From: Athripsodes cinereus | Lineage: Eukaryota; Arthropoda; Insecta; Trichoptera; Leptoceridae | DNA length: 64,000 nucleotides | Direction of reading: 5' to 3' | NCBI GenBank assembly: GCA_947579605.1 | Contig: OX388325.1 | Span: 6,753,572-6,817,571, forward strand | Shown here: positions 1-8,188 of the stretch, in pieces | Position numbering within the stretch: position 1 is the stretch's first letter | How the letters are laid out: the number at the start of each line of letters is the position of its first letter | Position numbers and translations under genes: made by a program | Notes under the pieces: generated by a model | The model's database searches: none | What the model was told of the DNA's origin: nothing | What the model saw: only the letters and a program-made list of their open reading frames with translations

Positions 1-13
1 CTTTAATTAGGAG

Positions 14-125
14 GTTCCAGGATGCCGTCTTTCGTGTGTTATCTGGTAGGATAATTGGGTTTTGCACACCTCGTAAAAAGGATGGGTTGTGGGTTCAAAT
101 CCCACCTAGCAACTACCAAAATTGG
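14..125 (+). repeat. tRNA-like SINE head (tentative)
   Basis: The segment contains a T-arm-like hairpin (GTGGGTTCAAATCCCAC, a B-box with paired flanks) preceded by an A-box-like GGTAGGATAATTGGG. A full cloverleaf cannot be folded cleanly, so this is read as the head of a tRNA-derived SINE and not a tRNA gene. A structurally similar block lies at 56285-56380. Confidence 0.35.
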
Positions 126-416
126 TGGCATTTTCTTTTAAACGGACAAGGTAAACCCAGAAGAACGTCAACATCTATAAATGACGACCGCGAAAGCCTA
201 CAACAACTAATATGTATACAATATTTGATAGTGATAATACTACTGCTGCACTATACGGCATCTCCCACATGTGGACCAACCAGTAGTAACGTAGAAATAA
301 CATTTTGTTTAAGACATTTTAATCTTTTGAATTTATCAATGATGAAGATTGTGATTGTTATTAAAAATCCCAATATTAATTAAAATTTTAATTATTTATT
401 CAATGTCTTTTTACAG

Positions 417-590
417 AGGCACAACATAAATCCGTATGATCTCTGTCGCAAGTTGGGTGATTTATACTCTCATATGATCTTCGTACATGGCTTTGTACAC
501 AGCGATCCTCATCCTGGTAACATTCTCTTGAAGAAGTCTCCACAAGATAAAGATGTGACAGTGTACCTCCTGGATCACGGTCTGTATGCC
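417..590 (+). CDS. ADCK1-like UbiB-family atypical kinase, one internal exon
   Basis: This 174 nt open exon (58 codons, phase 0 at both ends) is bounded by TTTTTACAG and a GTTAGT donor. Its translation carries HGFVHSDPHPGNILL, the catalytic loop of the ABC1/ADCK/UbiB family (Asp and Asn are the catalytic and metal-binding residues), and LLDHGLYA, the ADCK form of the DFG motif; LDHGLY is characteristic of ADCK1. ADCK1 proteins are mitochondrial atypical kinases linked to lipid and cristae homeostasis. Upstream exons would lie before the window. I could not find the following exon before IMP3 at 15 kb: the downstream DNA is a SINE, an N gap and transposons. The exon may therefore belong to a gene whose remainder falls in the gap, or it may be an orphan fragment. 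Family assignment is firm; gene integrity is not. Confidence 0.8.
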
Positions 591-628
591 GTTAGTATCT
601 TTTGTAAATCTTCATTAAGTGTATGTTT

Positions 629-791
629 AAAAGATGTATCTGGGTTTTTTTCTATAAACCCAAATACAACCTTATACAGCTTTCACAGCAAGCTAAAAGC
701 TTGTGTTGTGAAAGCGGAGTTTGCCGACATCTGAGATCGAACCGTGCACCTCTTGTGCGTGAGGCCAAGACTCCAGACTACCGACGAACTC
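629..791 (-). repeat. tRNA-derived SINE, family 1 (antisense)
   Basis: Read on the minus strand it starts GAGTTCGTCGGTAG, has a diverged B-box (GGTTCGATCTC), then the family body with CACAACACAAGC and the tail CCCAGATACATC. Other copies are at 25381-25513, 51171-51345 and 56465-56640. It lies 38 bp after the ADCK1 exon. Confidence 0.75.
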
Positions 792-900
792 TTGTTATAT
801 AAAAAAATTAAATTAATTTATACACAATGTAGAACCTCAACATTATTCGAGTTAATTCTCCCATGATGTCTTATGAAAATAGTACAATCATGGGAGATCA

Positions 901-1053
901 CTAGCAGAGCTGCAGGGACAAAAACCTTCTTACTATCCTCGTGGATGATAGAAGTGCGGCCTTCTGCATGCTGTATTTGAGCCTGTCATCTACTCCCAGT
1001 TTTCTGAGATTGCTTGACAGACTCTTAGGTATTAAACCATTCACAGACAACAC
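901..1053 (-). pseudogene. Fragment of a LINE reverse transcriptase C-terminus (tentative)
   Basis: The minus strand is open from the N gap to a stop at 901 and reads LIPKSLSSNLRKLGVDDRLK followed by a segment ending RIVRRFLSLQLC. The basic, RRFL-ending tail resembles C-termini of insect non-LTR reverse transcriptases, but no catalytic motif is visible and the gap removes the rest. Confidence 0.3.
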
Positions 1054-1253
1054 NNNNNNNNNNNNNNNNNNNNNNNNNNNNNNNNNNNNNNNNNNNNNNN
1101 NNNNNNNNNNNNNNNNNNNNNNNNNNNNNNNNNNNNNNNNNNNNNNNNNNNNNNNNNNNNNNNNNNNNNNNNNNNNNNNNNNNNNNNNNNNNNNNNNNNN
1201 NNNNNNNNNNNNNNNNNNNNNNNNNNNNNNNNNNNNNNNNNNNNNNNNNNNNN
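1054..1253. other. Assembly gap, 200 N
   Basis: Exactly 200 undetermined bases. Reading frames drawn through it have no meaning. Confidence 1.
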
Positions 1254-1296
1254 TGTGAAAAAATGTGTTCTCAACAATAACACATTTATCAGATAA

Positions 1297-2036
1297 AGGT
1301 TCACATTTTTTCACTTTCAGTGATCACTCTGGATGATCCTCCAAAATGAAAAGGTGTGAATACGAGTTTCATCAATAGTGAACACTAGCGATGACGGATG
1401 AAAGCAATTACTACCAGACATAATTTTGATGAAAGGTCACTGCGAAACGACCATAAACAAGTTTTATCCTTTTATTTGTCTTATTCTCTATGAATTTGTA
1501 TTGTAAGTCAGAATCATATACAAAATTATCATGCTGTCGAGAATCATATTAATTTGTCCTAATTTATAATAAGTGTAATTTTTTTCTACAATGCACATCC
1601 GTTACTTGATTATTTAAATTGCGATCGATTTCAGTAAACCTATTTTATTTTATTTTGACTTGTATTGTATCGTATTGTATATTATACCATTGACTTGTAT
1701 TGTATCGCTCGTCAATGGTATAGGTATACCGAAATTGATCGCGATTTAAAAAATCAAGTAACGGATGTGCATTGTAGAATACTTTTAAAAAACATTCAAA
1801 ATGTCTCGTAACTGTTACATAGTTAATTCTTCTAAAATTACTAATATTTTTTTTATTTATTTAATTATTTTTTTTACGAAAATACGTCAAACTACATACA
1901 TCATGACTGAGAGTGTTGACATGGCAGTGAAAGCATAGGATGAACAAATGTAAACAGACGTGTTCACTTTTGATGAACAGCTTTGATCCTGACACTCTGG
2001 ATGATCAGCCAAAGTGAAGCAATGTGAATGTTACTT
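1297..2036 (+). mobile_element. MITE family A, copy 1
   Basis: It starts GGTTCACATTTTTTCAC followed by CAGTGATCACTCTGGATGATC, and ends with TGACACTCTGGATGATC then AAGCAATGTGAATGTTACTT. The ends are imperfect inverted repeats, and GTTCACTTT/AAAGTGAAC dyads recur inside. Copies are at 26073-26512, 26520-26780, 29826-30306 and 39394-41289. This copy is split by the palindromic insertion at 1584-1779. Confidence 0.8.
1584..1779. mobile_element. Palindromic fold-back MITE inside MITE A copy 1
   Basis: The arms begin TTCTACAATGCACATCCG and end CGGATGTGCATTGTAGAA and continue inward through GCGATCGATTTC / GAAATTGATCGC, giving a hairpin with arms of roughly 60 bp. The loop repeats TTGTATTGTATCG. It has no coding capacity. 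Confidence 0.85.
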
Positions 2037-2044
2037 AATGGAGG

Positions 2045-2870
2045 GAACAACGCTACTATACAATACCCTCACGCCATGTCCCAGGAGGGGTAGGCAGAGA
2101 GAACGGAACGCCATATAGATCTATCCTTACATACTTCTTTCGTTTCCTCTACATTTATCCAGTTTCTCATACATGCACGCCGACATCTCTTAATCAGCAC
2201 GCGTCCGTCCTTAAGAATTTAGTCCACGTGGTTCTTGGACGTCCACGCTTCCTCACACCCCTTCTTTCAGATAAATACATCCTCTTCGTCATCCTTTCAT
2301 CTTGCATTCGCTCAACATGTCCAAACCATCTCAACTTATAGAATTTGTTTCTGATGCCAAAGTGATTTAAATTTTATTATTTTGAGTTAGCGTAATTAAT
2401 AATGCAAATATAATAGGGTATATATTTAGTGTTTGTATTTATTTAAATGTTTATTTTTCCTATACAAAGAATTTGTTTCAGATGCTAAAGTAATTTAAAT
2501 TTTATTAATTTGAGTTTAGCGTTATTATTAATAATGCAAATATAATATGGTATATATTTTGTGTTTGTATTTATTCAAATGTTTGATATTGTTCTTATTC
2601 ATAAAATTTGTTTTATCACGCTATGTATAATTATGTTTAATTTTGTAAAAGGCGTAAGCCGTTTATTTGTTAAAATAAATAAATAAAAATAAAATAAAAT
2701 ACTTGTTTACACGCATTCTGTCCACAACACTCCTCTCACATCCGCTCATTCTCCTGATATCCTCATTCTTCACTCTATCTCGCCATGTTTTACCAACCAT
2801 TCTTCTCAGTGAACGCATCTCCACAGCATTTATTCCAATCTCATCCTTTTTCAACCGTGAACAATGCCGT
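2045..2870 (-). pseudogene. LINE (RTE-like) reverse transcriptase 3' end, antisense, split
   Basis: The minus strand matches the better preserved copy at 53225-53758. It has the DRVKNEDIRRMSGCERSVVD segment (2700-2860) and the RMYLSERRGVRKRG and RTTWTKFLRTD-type segments plus the noncoding end (2050-2335). Stops and frameshifts make it a relic. It is interrupted at 2338-2700. Confidence 0.75.
2338..2700 (+). mobile_element. LINE/SINE 3' tail inserted in the LINE relic
   Basis: This 363 bp block is flanked by the target word ACTT on both sides (2334-2337 and 2701-2704). It holds a tandem duplication of about 120 bp (units starting GAATTTGTTTC near 2341 and 2469) and ends GGCGTAAGCCGTTTATTTG then an (AATAAA)-rich tail, typical of insect LINE 3' ends. 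Confidence 0.6.
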
Positions 2871-3486
2871 GAACGAAAACCAACATCCATTGAGCATGTC
2901 CTGGATAATAAAAATATACATTGAAATAAGAAAAAGTTTGATTTTATAGTTAAAATAAAAAGGCAATAAATAACTGAGGTAGTTGGAGACCTGATGGTAG
3001 AGAGACCCGGATTGGGGACCTATTCCACCTTCACAACACAAGCATATTGTTTACTATGAGAGTATTTAGGTTTATTTCAAATCCAGATTCATCTTTTAAA
3101 ATTAAAATAAAAAACTAAAGATATTAAAATATAATTTTATTTACATTCTGAAATATTTTTGTTACATCCACATAATTCAACAATAAAATAAACATTCATC
3201 AAGTAAATGAACAAAACCTTTAAAAATGCTATTGAAGCCATGTTGCCCTGATTATAAATGTCTGAGATACACATATCACACTGTACGAAAAGCTTGTATT
3301 TGGAATATATTTATCATATAATTCACCAGATTGAAAGACAAGTCCCAATAAAAAGAAGTCTTCTTTCACATCAAAATCATAGTAGGAAAATGTGTCTATT
3401 GTTATTTTAATTTATATATTCAACAATAACAATGTTTGTAGAAGACAACATAACGAAACAGAAATAAATAGTATCTTTTGAATGAT
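2871..3486. other. AT-rich DNA without recognised genes
   Basis: No exon, tRNA or long repeat could be recognised. A minus-strand AATAAA (TTTATT near 3138) could end a transcript whose last exon is the candidate at 3487-3510. Confidence 0.4.
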
Positions 3487-3510
3487 TTACATCATCTCGA
3501 AGTCGTCTCT
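3487..3510 (-). CDS. Possible terminal micro-exon (tentative)
   Basis: On the minus strand a good acceptor (TTTATCTTTCCAG) is followed by an in-phase stretch reading RDDFEMM and a stop. Minus-strand AATAAA about 350 bp further on would fit a 3' UTR. No upstream coding exon of the same gene was recognised, and a chance acceptor is quite possible. Confidence 0.25.
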   Translation of the reverse strand, partial: RDDFEMM

Positions 3511-3689
3511 CTGGAAAGATAAACAAAAATACAATTAGAATGATTGAGGTCTATTTAAAAACAAATATTCTGGAAATACCGAGGAGTCACTGGCGAAGAA
3601 TAAGTGCCCACTCTTTTCTATAAGTTTTCAAGTGTCAAACATCAAAGTGATGAAGTATAACATCCTTTCTTAATGCCTTAAAAAATTAT

Positions 3690-4372
3690 GGTGACAGGAA
3701 AATTATTTGAATGGACAATTCTTCGAAAAAACATTTGTACGAACTAACTTTTTTTCGAATGACAATTATTCGAATGGCAGTTATTCGAATCCACAATTAT
3801 CAGAAAACACAATTGTTCGAATTTTTATACGTTATATTGATAACAACAATTATCCGAAACTCAATTCTTCGAATTTTTATTATCAAGACAGATAATATTG
3901 CTCCCATTTTCGGTGAAAAGTGACGTACTTAGCGAAGTTATATTATATAATTCGACTCAGTTTGCAATCGATTTATCAAAGTGTCAAACGTTTGGAAAAA
4001 TAATTTAAATATATTTATAATTAGGTATGAACGCAATTGCCTCATTTTCTTAAGAAACTAAAATAACGTTAAAGTTGGATGAGGTATGGCTGGAGTTTTA
4101 TATGAAACGTAATATAATTGCGTCAAAACGGCACCTGCTTCTGAAGATCAAAATAAAATGAATTTAGATTAATATAAAATAATTTGAATAATAGGATTTT
4201 CTAACAAATGTTAGTTGAACAATTCACTTTCCATTAATTGTAATTCGAATAATTGATAGTCGAACAAATGTTATTCGAAGATTTGTTAATTTGAATAATT
4301 ATTTTTTCGAACAATTGTGAATTCGAACAATTGTATTTCGAAGAATTTTCATGTAATCAAAAATTATGACAC
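3690..4372. mobile_element. Fold-back element with TTCGAAYAATT repeats
   Basis: Both ends carry arrays of a short dyad-like motif. Around 3700-3870 it reads ACAATTCTTCGAA and ACAATTATTCGAAT; around 4240-4350 it reads TTCGAACAATTGT and TTCGAAGAATTTTC in inverted orientation. The outer ends (GACAGGAAAATTATT / GAAGAATTTTCATGTAATC) are imperfect inverted repeats. It has no coding content and looks like a non-autonomous DNA transposon. Confidence 0.6.
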
Positions 4373-4437
4373 AACACAAGAAGGCTATCTGTACGTTCAT
4401 AACATATGCTCAATCAGCTGACTACCATACTTGTAGA

Positions 4438-4560
4438 ATATTTATTTATTTATTCATCAACGGCCCCACTGGCCTTTTAAAAGTAAGGTTGGCACAATAT
4501 TTAAATATAATACATTAAAAATCACAACCGACAACAATAAAAACTTCAAAACTACAAATT
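4438..4560 (-). repeat. LINE 3' tail (antisense)
   Basis: (ATTT)n is followed by ATTCATCAACGGCCCCACTGG, the reverse of a LINE 3' UTR ending in an A-rich tail. It is only a terminal fragment. Confidence 0.4.
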
Positions 4561-4589
4561 AGCACAGATAAAAATATTATGTCGTCATA

Positions 4590-4697
4590 TTATATAGGCA
4601 GTGATTTATTAATGAAACACGATATAATACTTATTCCACATGTGACAAATAATATTGTTCTCAATTTATCACATACCTAACTTGTACTTTTACATAC
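4590..4697 (+). mobile_element. Terminal piece of the element disrupted by the gypsy insertion
   Basis: GATTTATTAATGAAACACG and ATTCCAC here are inverted relative to CGTGTTTCATTAATAAAT at 14399-14416, and CACATACCTAACTTGTA recurs at 34725-34741. The gypsy element therefore landed inside an older repeat whose 3' part (GCCTGACGAT, AGCCGGCTCGCAA) resembles Penelope-like element termini. Confidence 0.55.
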
Positions 4698-5685
4698 TGT
4701 CAGGATGCAAACATCTGACATATGAAAATAAGTTAAATGTCAAAAAAGATTCAAATTCCCCGCCATAAGCAAAAACCACAAATAATAATTAGCTTCAATG
4801 TTGTCAATACTGTGGGCAAGTAAGGAACACCAACCTAAAAAATGCTAAATTGAACGGTAAAATATGTGCCCCTTCCTCTTTCCGTTTTGCAATGGCGTGC
4901 GAATAGGACACGTCGATTCACGCTCTACAAGTTTAAATAACATAAAATACCAAAAAATTGTGAAAAGTGCCTGGAAAAGACACGATGAGTGTCTGATCAA
5001 GTGCCGAAAGCAGGGATGGTGACCGAGAGCTGATAGAACCGTATCTGTAGTGCCCGCAACAAAGACACGAGGCGTCCCCGGCGTGTCGGCCAAAAAACGA
5101 CGCAATGATTCAGTAATACCGTAACATCTTGTGCAACGGACTTTTGGGTAAACTATAATTGTTTTACATTAAACCCCAGTCCTCCTGATTTTGAGGCTAC
5201 GGAAGTGCCTTGAGGTAACCGCCTTCCTGGGCCAGCTGCAACCTAACCTTAAATTGACAAGAGCGTGCATAGAGCGCCTAGCCATTTAGGAGAACCCTTT
5301 ACCCGGCCTTCGCCTGGAGCCCCGGAACTTCATCATTATGTAACCTAACTTCTCCCACTTTTATTTGTAGACATATACAGTGGTGCTTTCTCTCAACGCC
5401 TAGTTTAACCTATTCATCTTTGTTACAGTAGAACATTTTAGATAGTACTGGTATCTGTTTGAGTTTTATGTAAACAATAACCATTTTTACAATAGACTGG
5501 ATTATAACTGAAAATATTCTGTTCTTTATTTGTCCTCTCCCGAACAATTCACAGTGCCCACATCACACAACACCACGGGGATTTCGGATGATCACGACCC
5601 TGGGAAAGAGCTAGCCGGCCCAGGCAAAAGAGTCGTCATAACCACGCCCTGAGTGTTCATGGAGTTTTAAGTTTGTACCGTGACA
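4698..5685 (+). repeat. 5' LTR of the gypsy element
   Basis: It begins TGTCAGGATGCAAACATC and ends TTTGTACCGTGACA. By eye it is identical to the 3' LTR except for one patch near the U5 end (TTCATGGAG here, AACATTGTGT there). Confidence 0.95.
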
Positions 5686-5686
5686 C

Positions 5687-5703
5687 TTGCGCCCAAGTGT
5701 GTT
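5687..5703 (+). promoter_or_regulatory. Candidate primer-binding site, tRNA-Lys-like
   Basis: One base after the 5' LTR the sequence TTGCGCCCAAGTGTG resembles the complement of a tRNA-Lys 3' end (TGGCGCCCAAC), with T in place of the first G of TGG. Position fits a gypsy PBS; the mismatch in the CCA-pairing bases lowers confidence. Confidence 0.5.
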
Positions 5704-6109
5704 GCGTGTTTGTGTTGTGCGGTGTGGATTGTTGCAGAGGTTTTATTATTGATGTAAATCTGTTTGTTTCAAAGGTTAGCTTACGTGCAAACAAAATTAA
5801 CCGTCAAATCATAAGGCCAACATCACACGATAGTTAGTAAAGCCGACATCACACGGTTTTCGCAACTTGTGCGGAAATTTTTGAAATTTCTTTTTGAATC
5901 AATCCTTTTAAATTCTTTTCACAAATTGTTTCTTAAATTAAATTGAAAAAATAATGAAAATTTAAATTCGCTCAGTGGAAAAACTTCATTTGCGCACAAA
6001 TAAAAAATATAATTTTTTAAATATTCTGTTCATAACTTTTAAAACTTTTGGAGATATTGCATCACCTTTAGAAAATCTTGAGAATTCAGAAACACAAAAT
6101 TGAAAGTTT

Positions 6110-6790
6110 TCTCATTTCAAATTTTTTCGAATTTGTCACTTCGTTTTTCAAAAAGTTTTTCGAAAAGTTTCGCTTTTGCGTTTTCCTTTTCCGAAAGCTT
6201 TTCTTTCATCAGCAATTGACAAGAATTACTTCTGGAAATTCTTGCCGTCGAGTGTTTCGAATTTTTTCGAATTTGTCACTTCGTTTTTCAAAGTTTTTCG
6301 GAAAATTTCCGCTGTTGCGTTTTCCTTTTCCGAAAGCTTTTCTTTCATCAGCAATTGACAAGAATTACTTCTGGAAATTCTTGCCGTCGAGTGTTTCGAA
6401 TTTTTTCGAATTTGTCACTTCGTTTTTCAAAAGTTTTTCGGAGAAATTTCCGCTGTTGCGTTTTCCTTTTCCGAAAGCTTTTCTTTCATCAGCAATTGAC
6501 AAGAATTATTTCTGAAAATTCTTGCCGTCGAGTGTTTCGAATTTTTTCGAAATTGTCACTTCGTTTTTCAAAGTTTTTCGGAAAATTTCCGCTGTTGCGT
6601 TTTCTTTTTCCGAAAGCTTTTCTTTCATCAACAATGGACAGGAATTATTTCTGAAAATTCTTGCCGTCGAGTGTTTCGAATTTTTTCGAAATTGTCACTT
6701 CATTTTTCAAAGTTTTTCGGAAAATTCCGCTTTTGCGTTTTCTTTTCCGAAAGCTTTCCTTTCATCAAAAATATTTTTCCCTTTTCACAA
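6110..6790 (+). repeat. Leader tandem repeat, about five 139-141 bp units
   Basis: The anchor TTTTCCTTTTCCGAAAGC recurs at 6181, 6320 and 6461, with near copies at 6600 and 6738. Units contain GACAAGAATTA and CTTGCCGTCGAGTGTTTCG. The array lies between the PBS and gag. The periods are mostly not multiples of three, so the frames through it are probably not coding, although it creates long spurious ORFs. Confidence 0.9.
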
Positions 6791-6799
6791 TTCCGCAAT

Positions 6800-8188
6800 A
6801 TGGAAGGAGTACCGATACAGGATATTAATGCCTCCAAAGCTACGACTCTCAGCCGAGAGTTGGCGCTTCGGGGGATCGCACCGAAACGCGCCCTGCAAAC
6901 CCTGCGTAAACAGGCCGCGGCCTTCAATGAGGAGTTGCTCATGCGCCTTACCACTTTGCCTACCCTGTCAGGAAGTACTAACACCGCACGAGAAGATATT
7001 CAGATTAGAAGAAAATTGTATTCGGCACAACAAGGTCTCTCATCGGTAACAGAGTTTGTAAACAGCGTCAAAAGTACAAACAATTCCTTATCGGTCCCTT
7101 TGGAAACGGCAGACGTCATCGAGATTATAAAATTAGGCTTACGCGCGGAATTGAGGGAGGAACTTGAAAAACATGATATTACGGACTTGGAATCATTTCA
7201 AGGACTAGATGATGTGGAAAATCTTTTAAGTACATCCGTCAGTCCACTACGACGAGCATCGTCGCGCGTTATGCAACCAATTTCTGCCACCGCCATACCG
7301 GTAACTTCGTGTGAAGTTAGCAATCGAAAGTCTTTAACTCCGACTTACAGACAGCCCACCATTATCATCTCCCCATCGTCGGTCAAACAACCTTCCATAA
7401 GGTACATCGTCAAGGAACCTCGTATCCAAGGATTACAATCATGGAAATTGAAATATAAGAGCAGTGATGATATCAGGAATTTCGTCACTAGGGTGGAGGA
7501 ATTATCAGAGGCCCGTGGTGTGTCACAAAACGATTTAATCCGCTGTTTCATCGACCTTTTGGATGATACTTGTTATGACTGGTACCGGAAGGAAAAAGCA
7601 AAGTTTACATCTTGGAATATTTTAAAGGAAGCTTTGATAGCCGAATTCGCCGACCCGTTGGCGCAATTAAGCCAAAAGAGACAACTGCTATGTATTGCTC
7701 AAGGGAAAAATGAATTACCAACCGCATACGTGCGCAGGGGAAGAGACCTTAATACCCAATTGGACACCCCACTTACTGAGTCCGAATTGATTTCCTGTAT
7801 TTGTCATGGTTTTAACCACAGAGCAACGGAGACCATATCGTGTGCATCGTCCACCACCATTAACGAACTGCTGGATAAAGCCAGATACATGGAACGACGC
7901 CTCCAGGTGGAGCAGAGATCATTCATACATCCGACCCCTAATATAACGAGCACTAGGATAAGTGAAGTTTCTAGAGTGGTACAGAACTCGCCGAAACCAC
8001 GAACCACCGCTGTTAACTTAACATGTTTTGAATGTCACCAACCAGGACATATCGCCAGGAATTGTAAAAACAAGACTGTACGCACACTCCGGCGAAGCCC
8101 GCGGTTTCAGAAGTCAAAGGAAGAGCACTCTCGTACCTTACCGGACACCTCAAAACCCCCGCCAACGAGCCTGTTTTCAAAAAACTAG
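6800..8188 (+). CDS. gag: Gag polyprotein
   Basis: The start chosen is the ATG at 6800 (MEGVPIQDINAS), the first ATG after the repeat leader; the frame is open upstream to 6671 but only through repeat units. The 462 aa product has a capsid-type helical region in the middle (SWKLKYKSSDDIRNFVTRVE, then WNILKEALIAEF) and one CCHC zinc knuckle near the C-terminus, CFECHQPGHIARNC, followed by a basic tail. Gag forms the particle and packages the RNA. Translation ends at TAG (8186-8188), directly after the slippery heptamer, so a fraction of ribosomes should read on as Gag-Pol. No stop or frameshift is visible. Confidence 0.93.
   Translation: MEGVPIQDINASKATTLSRELALRGIAPKRALQTLRKQAAAFNEELLMRLTTLPTLSGSTNTAREDIQIRRKLYSAQQGLSSVTEFVNSVKSTNNSLSVPLETADVIEIIKLGLRAELREELEKHDITDLESFQGLDDVENLLSTSVSPLRRASSRVMQPISATAIPVTSCEVSNRKSLTPTYRQPTIIISPSSVKQPSIRYIVKEPRIQGLQSWKLKYKSSDDIRNFVTRVEELSEARGVSQNDLIRCFIDLLDDTCYDWYRKEKAKFTSWNILKEALIAEFADPLAQLSQKRQLLCIAQGKNELPTAYVRRGRDLNTQLDTPLTESELISCICHGFNHRATETISCASSTTINELLDKARYMERRLQVEQRSFIHPTPNITSTRISEVSRVVQNSPKPRTTAVNLTCFECHQPGHIARNCKNKTVRTLRRSPRFQKSKEEHSRTLPDTSKPPPTSLFSKN
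8179..8185 (+). promoter_or_regulatory. -1 ribosomal frameshift site A AAA AAC
   Basis: The heptamer is placed in the gag frame exactly as X XXY YYZ (codons AAA AAC), followed at once by the gag TAG. Slipping one base back enters the pol frame (CTA GCT ATT ...), which stays open through the ATG at 8209. The match to the canonical retroviral heptamer is direct; a downstream stimulatory structure was not established. Confidence 0.85.

Noticed and set aside
901..1314. ORFs crossing 1054-1253
   Set aside because: They run through 200 N and have no real sequence.
4845..5105. 86-codon antisense ORF, present again at 13468-13728
   Set aside because: It lies wholly inside both LTRs, is antisense to the element and shows no domain; two copies reflect LTR duplication, not conservation.
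6078..6654. Long plus-strand frames in the gypsy leader
   Set aside because: They are created by the tandem 140 bp repeat; unit length is mostly not a multiple of three.
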